Source of the DNA: Rotaria sp. Silwood1
Lineage: Eukaryota > Rotifera > Eurotatoria > Philodinida > Philodinidae
DNA length: 64,000 nucleotides
Reading direction: 5' to 3'
Assembly (NCBI GenBank): GCA_905250075.1
Contig: CAJNOP010000199.1
Location: 1 to 64,000, forward strand
Both the position numbers and the translations under genes were made by a program. Of the stretch, positions 48,901 through 59,898 are shown piece after piece (the stretch's first letter is position 1; every line of letters begins with the position of its first letter). The notes below the pieces were generated by a model. That model was not told the DNA's origin and ran no database searches. It was given only the letters and a program-made list of their open reading frames with translations.

Positions 48901-50815
48901 AGGTAACACTCATTACCAATAATTTAACGAGAAAAAATAGTTGATATCTATTTGATTAGATTTGTTCTTATACGAATTGATACAGAACTTATTAGATAAT
49001 TAGGTAGCCGAAGTATTTCCTTGGCTCTTTATATTATTAGTGAAATTCTAAAAGGATTTATAATTATGGATTTCTGGTCAAAGTTTATAATTGTTTTACA
49101 GAATTTTCAATCAATGGTACAATATCGAGAAGATATGTCCATATGAAATTCTGCCCATAAACAGTTCTAATAATTTCTAGAATATATTAATATATTTAAA
49201 CGAAAATTGATACTATCTACTCGAGATAGTCAATTCTGAGAAGAGCTTTATTTGTGAAATTCGTTTGTCATACGAAAACATTTTTCGAAATTTCGATTTC
49301 TCAAGAAGAAAGCATCCGTTTTTTTTGAAAACATTTGATATATACTAGCAATCTTTAGAATTTCATATCAAAATACCTTCATTTAGGTATATACTCTAGA
49401 TATAAGTATCGTAGGTCGAAAATTCACTAAAACGATTCGAACTTTTGATCACAAATTCACAGGTATGAATAGTTTCAAAATTCTCTAAGTGACACTGACT
49501 TCAACTGATAAATACAATATTAATCCATAGGCGAAAATGTTAATATGGATGTTATTCTGACTACTGTAATATAAGATGATATCATTTTGAAATAAAAGAT
49601 ATGTTGGTGACTGAAGGAAAATAAGTAAGATATTATCTCACTATGAAATATGTTTAACTAGTGAGTGGTATTACTGATCGCAATGATAAAAAAATTTCGT
49701 TAAGTAAATCAAATATTGATATGAGATATCTCATAATTAAATTGTGCATCCAAAATGTTTGTCATTTGTAAAATTATAAGAATGAATATATTTCTTTTTG
49801 TGTTTTCAATCATAGATTATATTTCAATTTTTTATGATTATAACACTTAAAAATTGCCAGAACTATCGGTATTATAATGCTTCGGCAAATAAAATAATAT
49901 TCAATTTGATATAAATTGAATCATATATACCTATGAGAGCATAAATGTATATGCAACAACTCGGACTCAAGTAGCGTAAGATTAATAATACTAAGATTAA
50001 TTTATTTTAACTGTTACTCGTTTTTGAATTAACTATTTAGTTATAAGTTGAATGTAAGAATATTAGCCTCTGCTAATTAGATCAACCATTAACATATAAT
50101 TTCTAATTTGATTCGTAACTAATTTAAATACTTGTAGTTGGAAAAATATCTACATTATTTACTCGACTATTAGAGAAAACTAGTTGACAAAAACATGCAA
50201 TTTATTTTATTTGATCTAATTTATAATTTTTATTTTCTATTGAGGTGCTCACCATTTCCAATTTAATAGGTGCTGCGCCACTGTCAATAAAGGCTGCTGG
50301 TGGATTTCCAGACTATGAATTTCCAAGATGGAGTGTTATATTAGGATGGTTTATCTTTGTTTTTTGTATTCTTCCAATTCCACTCGTCTTCATCATCAGT
50401 TACATTCGCGAATATCGAAGGCTTTCTGCTCTTCAAACAGTATGTAGAATTCTGCTTTTCTTTTCTTGACATGTGTTTTATTCGAATTTTATTGAAGACA
50501 ACTGGTATTCTCGGTGACAATAGTCAGTTGACAGAGTATAAGGAGCCGAAACCTATTTACTTGCAAGCATTGACAGCAAATAATTCGCCTGCAGATACTT
50601 GGGGACCTAGAAGAAGAAAGCACCAGAAAGATGCATATGCTCATTTGGCTGTACGATCAGCTAAAACTAATATCCCTTCTCAACAACAGTTTCCTGAACA
50701 ATCATCAAAAGAGATGAACCATACAGATACTCAAACGGGTGTGATAAATCCAACTTTTGATGAAGGCTCGGCAATGCATGACGATGACGGAAACACTTCA
50801 CATGAAAAGCTTTGA
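45956..50815 (+). CDS. SLC6-family sodium-dependent neurotransmitter/amino-acid transporter (13 exons seen)
   Basis: Exons: 45956-46027, 46085-46202, 46254-46385, 46439-46733, 46875-47007, 47058-47192, 47335-47438, 47495-47735, 47787-47915, 47973-48072, 48126-48229, 50245-50439, 50498-50815. All junctions are GT/AG and in phase, giving 691 residues without the missing first exon. TM1 has the signature [20 protein letters not shown]; Gly where amine transporters have Asp suggests an amino-acid, GABA or glycine-type substrate. The large second extracellular loop has the Cys pair ([12 protein letters not shown]) and several NxS/T sites. TM6 (SLSISFGSL), TM8 ([18 protein letters not shown]) and [10 protein letters not shown] are recognisable. 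The protein would couple substrate uptake to Na+ (and Cl-) gradients at the plasma membrane. The long hydrophilic C-terminal tail (about 130 residues) is presumably cytosolic. The intron at 48230-50244 is 2 kb while most others are 50-150 bp. Confidence 0.9.
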
Positions 50816-51576
50816 TCACAAACAATGATCAACTGATTTGAAAATGAGTTTGATCAATTTTGCACATTCTCATTGCTTTACAAACATGTCATTGACAATA
50901 TTTTTTGCTTCAATTAGTTTCTTACCCAATTTATTTGCATAATAATGTTCGTTTCATTTTCAATTTATTTTCTTTATTAATGAATTCTAATAATAATACT
51001 TTAACCTTATCATGACGTTTCAATTCTGTAGAAATGCTTTGAAGAATGTTACAATTCAACTCGATCTACACTGTATAGATTGTCGCATAGATACGGTCGA
51101 ATTCGAGTTAGATCATTGTTTCACTTAGAAAAATCGACAATTTTTCCAGCTTTTATTTTACTCATTCGAAAAATAAATGAGCTAATACTTATAAGCTCAT
51201 ATCATTTATTTATATAATAAACAATTTCATAATTCATATGAAACAATTACAAGAGTTTATGATTATTTTTGATAAATTATGAGAAAAATTCTTGAAATAT
51301 AATTCAATTCTTCTATTAATTTATAATGAAATAGCTTGAATATTTTAACTATTGAAAAGTTCCTGCTGCGACACCACATGTAAACATTGAACCGCGACGC
51401 TGCCGCGCCACCGCCACTGCATAAAAAAATTTTACGAAATGATTTTTTCATAAAAATAGGTAAAATAGAGGATATTGAGTTAATCCTTCTTCTTGGATGA
51501 AATACTAATGTAAACAGAAATGAGAAATAGCAAAATTTGTTTACAAAAAAAAGCAGGTTCATTTTTTTATAGGGAC
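50816..51576. other. intergenic region with a GC-rich island
   Basis: AT-rich except for 51360-51420, where GCTGC, CCGCG and CCGCC words cluster. These may belong with the mini-element that follows at 51577. No gene is seen. Confidence 0.4.
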
Positions 51577-51654
51577 CAGAGATGTTCATGGACTCTGAAA
51601 ATCTGCCGCTGCCGCGATAAGATTTTGAAAAACGTGCCGCCATGGACATCTCTG
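51577..51654. mobile_element. 78-bp hAT-like MITE remnant
   Basis: The left end CAGAGATGTTCATGG is complementary to the right end CCATGGACATCTCTG at 14 of 15 positions. The first eight bases equal those of the MITE at 17779. The body has CCGCTGCCGCG words. Flanking 8-mers (ATAGGGAC, ATTCGAAC) match at only 5 of 8 places, so the target duplication is not proven. Confidence 0.5.
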
Positions 51655-53279
51655 ATTCGAACCATACATGCAGATTTTATTACTAAGTATGACATGTACT
51701 TTTTTAGTGCATAGCATTATTAATGTAACTACCTTTCAAATCAAAAAGATTATAAGTAGACAATAATGTATCAATGGCATATTTTATGTTGATGATTGAC
51801 CTGTCATCGGAAAAAAAAATATTCTTTAACACTATATTTCGAAGAGAATATGATTTATGTTCAATCAATTTAACGATTGTTACTTAAACAGTTAGTTATT
51901 AATTAATTTGGTTTGTAAATATATTTAAAAATAGAACCAGTGCAAAAATAAAAAGAAGAAAAGGTTATAAAATGAATCGCTTTTGTTTTTCTTGGATTAC
52001 TCGGCATATATGTTATTATTGTTCTGACCTATTATTGTTAACCTTTTTATTGTTGATTATTTACAACAAAGGAAAAAAAACTTCTAAACTTCTTCGCTGA
52101 TCTTTTTTTTCTTTATCTACCACAATATATACATATTTAATGTTTTTCAAATAAAAATAAAATATTTTGCGTTAAGAATATTTAACGTATTTGTAAAAAT
52201 GAAAATCATACAAGTTTCTCAACATGAAAGCATATAATATATTAGATAAAGAGATTATGGAAGAAGATCATGAAATAAACAGAAATAATAAAACTCGAAT
52301 AAAGAAAGATGTTTTTCATAATTAATATGAAGATATACAATTGTATGCACTAAGTACAAACAACATCCTAGAGATAAACAATAAAGAAATCAAAGATAAT
52401 CAAACAATTTGAGAACGTCATGTTTTATTAAGAATTTTAATAATTCTATTCAAATATTATTAATAATTGGTCAATCGAATGAAATTCATTCTCAGTTAAT
52501 GCATATATATTTGCTTAGACGAACCAACAATATCTTTAGAATTATGAACTTAATTATATAAATGAACTAAATAAATAAAAGATATCATTTATATTTAAAA
52601 TGATTCTTCGAAAAATATTATATACTAACGGATGATTTACAATCGATTACAAAAATTCATTTTAAAAACTAGAGCACAACACAAATCAATAAAGTTTAAT
52701 CAATTCAATAAACTATTTGATACTTGATGTATCGAAGTAGAAAATAATTCACATAGAACAACATTAAAATGCAACTGTCCAACTTTTTACAATAATTCTA
52801 TATGCAAATATATCGTGAGTATGACTATTAGTTTTATATATTGTAGACGATCATTATCAGCAGTAAAGACAGTGCCGATTGATAAGAAAAAAGAAAGAGA
52901 AAGAGTATCAAAGGTTAAATCTGGTTTATTCTTACAATAATTCAATTTTCATTCTGATTTATTTTCTTTTTCGTTTATTTTTTTTTTGTACTGTTTAATA
53001 ACGTTTACTTTTATTTAATAAACTAATCAGTTAAATGACAGTCTATTTTCAAATAATCTAAATCGTTTGAAATTATTTAAATTAATAGAATTTATTATTC
53101 AACTGGTATAATTTGATGAAATATGTTGGAAAAACAATTATCAATGAAAATATCTATACTGAATATTATTTATAAAGCAATTATATTGAAACAAAACAAA
53201 ACAAAAAAAGACGAATAAAATATTGATAATAGATAAATGTGTATACAACATAAACAATTGTTTATATTTCGAAAGTATA
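51655..53279. other. AT-rich intergenic region, no gene seen
   Basis: No credible coding frame or repeat was recognised. Confidence 0.5.
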
Positions 53280-54323
53280 TTAATTATGAATAAAAATTAT
53301 TTTATATCGATGAAAAAGATCAAGAATTTGTTGAGTAAGACTTTTTCGAAATAATTTACTTGTTAATGTATTAATATAAAATGTTTTTGAATAATTCATA
53401 TAATAAAACCATCTTGCTATAAAACTAAATATAATATACATAAGAAGTTGAAAAAGATCTTTTGGTATTTGATTAAAAAAACCAAATAGATAAATAATCA
53501 TATATGGAATATTTAATATTATTGTTAATAAAACTTGAACTAATAACATTGTTAACATATGAGAATTTCTTCGATTTTGAACAATTATTATTGGAGTTAT
53601 AGATGATATTTGACCAGCTGTTATTCTATTACTTCTACTATTTGTTTGAGGAAGAATTCGGGATCGACTTCGTTTCATATTATAATATATTAATAAACCA
53701 AATATACATAAAAAAAATGGTGTTATAGCTCCTTTATATAATGAAAAAAAAAATCCATCAATTATAATATATGTTGTAGGTGAACCTATTTCAACTGAAC
53801 ATCGTGTTATATTTGTTAATGGATCTCGAATACGATTGTAACCAATTGGTATATGTAAAGAAAATAAAAGCCATATGATTAAAATAATAAACACTATAAT
53901 ACGACTTATTTTAATATTACTCAATTTTCGAATTGTTTGATTTAATGAACTAATACAATATCTATCGATTGATGCAAATACTATATAACTTGATGATAAA
54001 CAAGGAAGTATAAACATAATATAATTTCCAAATTTACACCAAATACTTGTTGAATAAATATGATCTGATAAAGGTTTATTAAATGTTGTTATAATTTCCA
54101 TAAGAATAAATACATTCATTATAAAAAAATCAACAATTGAAACTGATAAGAAATAAAATGAACATGAATTATTTCGAATTTGTTTTTGAATAAATGTTAT
54201 TATATTTAATATAGATCCAATTATTCCAATAATATAAAGTATAACAATCATATATCTATCCATTCGTAAAAGAATTTCAGATACTTGAATAATATCACTC
54301 ATCGAAACAGTTATTGTTAACAT
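53280..54323 (-). CDS. Rhodopsin-family G-protein-coupled receptor, paralogue A
   Basis: Single exon, 347 residues from the ATG at 54321-54323; the open frame extends upstream without another ATG. Seven hydrophobic segments are visible. Class-A marks: GSILN in TM1 (N40), SIVD in TM2 (D65), Cys before TM3 (WCKF, C96), DRY at 120-122, a Cys in the second extracellular loop (TRCS), and a modified TM7 end (MNYSKTFYINTL in place of NPxxY). The TM6 CWxP motif is not evident. Such receptors sit in the plasma membrane and signal through G proteins; the ligand is unknown, and a peptide-type receptor is only a guess. A close paralogue lies 1.6 kb away at 55979-57046 on the same strand, so this is a tandem duplication. 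Confidence 0.85.
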   Translation of the reverse strand: MLTITVSMSDIIQVSEILLRMDRYMIVILYIIGIIGSILNIITFIQKQIRNNSCSFYFLSVSIVDFFIMNVFILMEIITTFNKPLSDHIYSTSIWCKFGNYIMFILPCLSSSYIVFASIDRYCISSLNQTIRKLSNIKISRIIVFIILIIWLLFSLHIPIGYNRIRDPLTNITRCSVEIGSPTTYIIIDGFFFSLYKGAITPFFLCIFGLLIYYNMKRSRSRILPQTNSRSNRITAGQISSITPIIIVQNRRNSHMLTMLLVQVLLTIILNIPYMIIYLFGFFNQIPKDLFQLLMYIIFSFIARWFYYMNYSKTFYINTLTSKLFRKSLTQQILDLFHRYKIIFIHN

Positions 54324-54974
54324 TATGTCACACTTTTTTATTGATGAATGCCTAAAACAAAACAAAAAAGATGCAAGTATAAATCGGTTTTTCTTAAACA
54401 AAGATCCGTTTAGTGCATAATAACAACTGACTTACTTATTATAATAGGATAAAGAAAGTAATTACATAGAATAAATTCGAATTACTAACAATATCATATA
54501 TCTTTAAAAGATTAAAAGATAGATATAGATCAAAATAAAACATATTATGTGACAACATCCTACTGTAATAACAAACGTTCTTTCTTTTTTTTTTGTTTTT
54601 TTTCTCAAAATCTCTCTAATAAATACTGATATATTATTTTAAAACGAACTAGTTAGTGCAACTCTTTTGAAATTGATCTGTGTAACTGATGTAATTCGTA
54701 TTATCTAGTATATCATAGAAATATAAGTTTGTTTTTTTACGTCATGATATATACTTTAAAGTTTGAAACAAGTCAAATGAATCAATGAAAGATTTTTACT
54801 TTTTCTTTTTATTGATAGTAATAATCATTTCTGTCACTAAATATGAAAATATTTTGTTTTAATAATCATATTCAATATAATAAAGTTCTTATGGGTTATT
54901 CAATGTATAAAACTAAATAGAATGTTGATTAGTGAATAATCAGGAATAAATTTTATGTTTCATCAAATAACAAC
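54324..54974. other. AT-rich upstream region of paralogue A
   Basis: Poly-T runs and AT-rich sequence. The promoter cannot be defined by eye. Confidence 0.4.
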
Positions 54975-55262
54975 ATTATTGTTTTTAGTATACTCAAAAA
55001 GCGAGTACACTACTAAAATCGGTCTGTGTGTCCGGCCGTTTACACGATAACTTTCGAAAAGAGAGTCAGATTGCAATGAAATTTTCTACATAGCTTAGTC
55101 TTGACAATATCTCGGTCGAGTTCGAAGATGAGAAGGATTCGTCAAGAAATGGCTGAGTTATCGAAAAAATTGTGATTTTTGACCAGACCATTCCTGAGGG
55201 GCGGTACGGGGATTTTTTGAAAAAAAAATTTTTTGCTCACTCTTCGAAAATGTAAATCAATT
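54975..55262. repeat. Repeat-like block of distinct composition between the receptor genes
   Basis: About 290 bp with clearly more GC than its surroundings (GTGTGTCCGGCCGTTTACAC, CTCGGTCGAGTTCGAAGATG). It has no open frame of note and no inverted ends that I can find. It has the look of an inserted dispersed repeat, but there is no second copy in this window. Confidence 0.3.
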
Positions 55263-55978
55263 CTAGAAAATATATCGTACTATTAATAAAATACTTTATT
55301 TGATATAATTATACCTGAGTATATGTTTATTCAATATAAACAGTGGGTCGTTAGAAGTTGAATCTTTTTTACATATAGATTAGTATTTACTTTAATTGAT
55401 TTCTTTATTTAGAACTGGTGTTGAATTCGTTCAATTAGTAACAAAATCAGATATCTTAGATTATATTTAAAACCAAAATCAATTTAATATAAGATTATAC
55501 CTAATTAAGAATGTAAACATTGTTTTCAACCGATGGATTTAGACGTGCTTTATCGAAGAAAAAAAAAATACTCAGTAAACTAACATTGAACTGTCAATGT
55601 CTTGATATTTATTATTCAAGTAAACATGTCCTACTTTTATAAGAATTTTCTTATACTTATTATTTGCTTAGGCTATAACAATATATCATGTGTATATTAC
55701 ATTAATAGAAACATTAAATTTTTTTTTTTAATATTAATCATAGTTAGTAATTTTAATATGAAGAATATCGTTTCATTATGATATTGTTTAGTTTTTGTTG
55801 ACTTATTTCAATCATAATTTTATTTGATCTATTGAAAATTTTCTTTTAACAATAATAAATTTCTATATCATCTTAGAGAATATCTTATTTAAATTAGATG
55901 ATAAAAATAAATAGAAAAGATTTTTTTTGTACATTTTATTACAATTAAAAAAAAATTTTAAAATAAAAATAGTTGATT

Positions 55979-57046
55979 CTATTGATTATTTGTATTAAAA
56001 GGAATAATTGTTCTTGTTATAGCATTTAATCTATTATGGGGATAAATTCGAATAAATTGTTTTCTAAGACTATTTCGAAATAATTCACTTGTTAATGTAT
56101 TTATATAAAATGTTTTACAATAATTCATATAATAAAACCATCTTGCAATAAAACTAAATATAATATAAAGAAAAAGATGCAATGGATCGAATGATAATCG
56201 TCTATAAAAAGTTGATAAATAAACTATTATATATGGTGTATTAAAAATAACTGTAAGAAGTACTTGAACTAATAACATTATAATCATATGTGAATTTTGT
56301 CGACTTACAATAATTCTTGTTCGATTAAGTATATTGTTATTTCCTCTGTATGATTGAAAATGAACTCGTTGTCGACTTACTTTAATATTATAAAATATTA
56401 ATAAACCAAATATAGACAAAATAAATGGAATAATAGCTCCATTAAATAATGCAAAGAAAAATCCATCGATAACAATAAAAACAGTTGCTGAACTTGTTTG
56501 AAGTGTACATCGATCTGTATTTATTGTTATATCTCGAATACGATCATAAGCAATTAGAATATGTAATCCAAATAAAGACCACACTAAGAAAACTATACAT
56601 GTCACTATACGACTTATTTTAATATTACTCAATTTTCGAATTGTTTGATTTAATGAACTAATACAATATCTATCTACTGATGCAAGTGTTATATAAGTTG
56701 ATGATAAACAAGGAAGTAAAAACATGATATAATTTCCAAATTTACACCAAACTCTTGTTGAATAAATAAAATCAGATAAGGATTTATTAAATGTTGTTAT
56801 AATTTCCATAAGAATAAATATATTCATTATAAAAAAATCAACAATTGAACTTGATAAGAAATAAAATGAACATGAATTATTTCGAATTTGTTTTTGAATA
56901 AATGTTATTATATTTAATATAGATCCAATTATTCCAATAATATAAAGTATAACAATCATATATCTATCCATTTGTAGAAGAATTTCAGATACTTGAATAA
57001 TATCATTCATTGATATTTTTGTTGTTATTCCTGTCGTGTTTGACAT
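55979..57046 (-). CDS. Rhodopsin-family G-protein-coupled receptor, paralogue B
   Basis: Single exon, 355 residues from the ATG at 57044-57046 (MSNTTGITTK, with an N-glycosylation site). It shares the class-A marks of paralogue A: GSILN, SIVD, WCKF, DRYCIS, the modified TM7 end MNYCKTFYINTL, and RKLSNIKISRI after DRY. The first ~150 residues are almost identical to paralogue A, while the second extracellular loop, third intracellular loop and C-terminal tail differ. That pattern suggests a tandem duplicate with a conserved signalling core and diverged ligand-facing and regulatory parts, or gene conversion of the 5' half. The ligand is unknown. Confidence 0.85.
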   Translation of the reverse strand: MSNTTGITTKISMNDIIQVSEILLQMDRYMIVILYIIGIIGSILNIITFIQKQIRNNSCSFYFLSSSIVDFFIMNIFILMEIITTFNKSLSDFIYSTRVWCKFGNYIMFLLPCLSSTYITLASVDRYCISSLNQTIRKLSNIKISRIVTCIVFLVWSLFGLHILIAYDRIRDITINTDRCTLQTSSATVFIVIDGFFFALFNGAIIPFILSIFGLLIFYNIKVSRQRVHFQSYRGNNNILNRTRIIVSRQNSHMIIMLLVQVLLTVIFNTPYIIVYLSTFYRRLSFDPLHLFLYIIFSFIARWFYYMNYCKTFYINTLTSELFRNSLRKQFIRIYPHNRLNAITRTIIPFNTNNQ

Positions 57047-59373
57047 TTTTATTCTATTTTCACTTGATAAACTTAACAATAATGAAACTATTTATATAGT
57101 TATTCATTGAAGAAGATCATTTCGGTGCATTTGACTAATAGGTTTATTTATTATAATACTATAAAAGAAATCATTATCAAGGATAGTATCATATGTTTAT
57201 ATCTTTTATCTTCTACGGATTAAAATTTGATAATATTGCGAAGAAAAAAAAATTTTTCTTGTTTGTTCGTCATAAACTTTAAAATAGGTTAGAATAATCA
57301 TAAATTTCAAACAACTGATTTACAAAAGTGAAATAAATTTATAGTCCATAATAAAGAGTTCTTGACTTTATCTTTAATATTCAATAGAAATATAGACGAT
57401 TGTCTAATACATTAAAATTGAATAGAATATTCTATTCAATAAATAAGAATATGAAGAAAACAATATTCGAAGATCTAAACATATATCAAGTGACTGGAAA
57501 TTTAAAAGAGTTTAGATAATGCAATTTAATCATAGCGTTTTATAAAACAAAGCTAAGAGAAATAAGTCTATAATCCAACAAATATGAAAGTTGATATTTA
57601 TTATAATATATATTTTCATGATATTAGCATTGATATTTATGTAATTCTAATCGAATAAAAGATTATGCATAAAATTCAATTTCATTTTCATCTTGTTTTT
57701 CCAAACGATCAAAGCATGAAATTATATGTGTGTCAAAAATTATACTTAAGTTATCATCTGAAACGGCAACTTTACTTAATTTACATGAATAATAAGAATA
57801 TATTAAATGGGTAAATACATATTAATAAAATTTGAATAATTTTATTTTTATTTCAAATATATAAAAAAACCGCTATCTAAATTAATTCCAATATTAAAAT
57901 TTAATAGTAGAAGAATAATAAATGTGTCTTGTATTGAATACATGAATGAGTAACTACTATTTTCCTCAACTTGAATTAAACAAGAGTTAAAAATAAATTT
58001 GATTAGTTTTATCGTCGAATATGTTTACTACATAGTATGATATTTTCTTATCAGAGAATTTTATCAATTGATTAAAACATTTTCAGCTCATATTATTTCA
58101 GTAAATAAGATTTAGTGTTATTACAAAAGTTCCAAAGGTATTTTCTTCCATAAACCTTCCTGATGATATGGCTCATCAAAGTATCCTAAAAATTTCAGAG
58201 AAAATTGTTGCTTTCTTTTTGAGACATTCAATCTTGAAGATTAGTCGATTTTCTAAGTAAAGAAGCAAATACTTTTGGAGCTTTTATCATTCCACCAAGT
58301 CCTGCTTAATTGAAATATATGAATTAAACAGCTTCGATAAATGCGGTTCTTCAATGGTTATCTACTTCTTTGATAAAACACGTTATAGAAGAGTTTAATG
58401 GAAATTATTCCAAATTCGATTTGTTAATTTCGGAAATATTACGTTTGTCATTCTTATATTTTTTAAACATTGTTCTTGAAATTATTATTATACAATTGAA
58501 ATTGTTATTGTTTAACATAGCATGAATGAGGAATAAAACTTGAAAAAATATCAATAATATAGTGAGATCATTATTCATTACTTAGAAGTTTTAATATATT
58601 TGCTATTTATTTAATATCGATAATATGAATCAAAGTTTACTTTGCATAAACAATTATTTTTCTTTTCTATAATCTATTTGTTTATTATTGATAGAAGAAT
58701 GATACTTTATCAAAGGAAGTTGTGTTAAAAAATGAATCAGTTAAATCTATGATCATTTCGACTACATAAATGCTTATCGAATAAATTCATATTTACTTTG
58801 TCGGATTATTTTTCATATTCAAATGTCTAATAAAAAGCTTAATGATAGGAATGAACTATAATAACAGTCATTACCAATCGATACCGTTTCAATACCATAT
58901 GACTAACATGTGAATTCATTTTATTTTCATATACAAATGGTAAAGATACGAAAAAAGATGAATTTTCATTATGTTATTTTCATAGAATTTTTCGTTTTGA
59001 TCAATTTTTTATCATAAAATAATGTTAAGTTTATAAATTGTAAAACATATTTTGAATTATTCCGATATGTTAGGTTATAAACAATGAATGCGAGCATCGC
59101 TCATACAATTTAAGATTTACTTCTATTTGCCAAACTTTGAACGAATCTATATCAAGAGTTTAAAAAAATAGCACATACTGCATAGATAAGAGTTGTAAAT
59201 ATAGTACGTTACTTTGTGCAACAATATATGTATAGAGTTAAAAGTGATTGATGGTGATATTATTTTAATAATAATCTCTTTTCAATTATATTTAAATGAC
59301 AAATCATAATGATATTAATTTTATTTAATGTGAAAAATGTATATATATATGTATAGATAAACAAAAATGTAAG
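57047..59373. other. AT-rich intergenic region, no gene seen
   Basis: About 2.3 kb without a recognisable coding frame, RNA or repeat. Confidence 0.5.
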
Positions 59374-59754
59374 ATTAAATATTAAATATTAAAAAACAGC
59401 TAAAGTCTTTTTTTGTAATACGTGATATTTCGGTATCTATTTCATAGATAGCATCATCAGACGAAAACAACCACCAACATAAACTAATTACACATCGATA
59501 TCAGAAAACTTCATGTATTTATTTCAAGTTGATTCGTTTTTCTTTCAATGAGTTAACTTATTATATTTATTTTTTGAATGTGGTAATACATTATCTTACA
59601 CACAATATATTAGGTTATAATAGATCTGATATAGATGTGTGATTAGTTTATGTTGGTGGTTGTTTTCGTCTGATGATGGTATCTGTCAAATAGATACAGA
59701 AATATCACGTGTTACAAAAAAGACTTAAGCCGTTTTTAATATTTAATATTTAAT
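59374..59754. repeat. Large inverted repeat with hammerhead-like core motif
   Basis: The arms 59374-59504 and 59626-59754 are inverted copies of about 130 bp with roughly 90% identity by eye, around a 121-bp centre. Both end in ATTAAATATTAAATATT. On the strand running outward, each arm reads CTGATGA, then a self-complementary stem (GTATCT...AGATAC on the right, TATCTAT...ATAGATA on the left), then GAAATATCACG. CTGANGA plus stem plus GAAA is the core order of hammerhead ribozymes. Right-arm positions are 59670-59676 and 59699-59702; left-arm positions, on the minus strand, are 59460-59454 and 59431-59428. Confidence 0.6.
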
Positions 59755-59898
59755 TTTATATTACATAATTATCTATTTATTTTATCTAAAAATGTAAGAA
59801 ATATGTTTAGGAAAAAAAGACAAAAAATAATTAGTATGAGTTGCATTATAATGAGATGTATTCTAAAAATGATTGTATATATATATTATGTCCAAATT

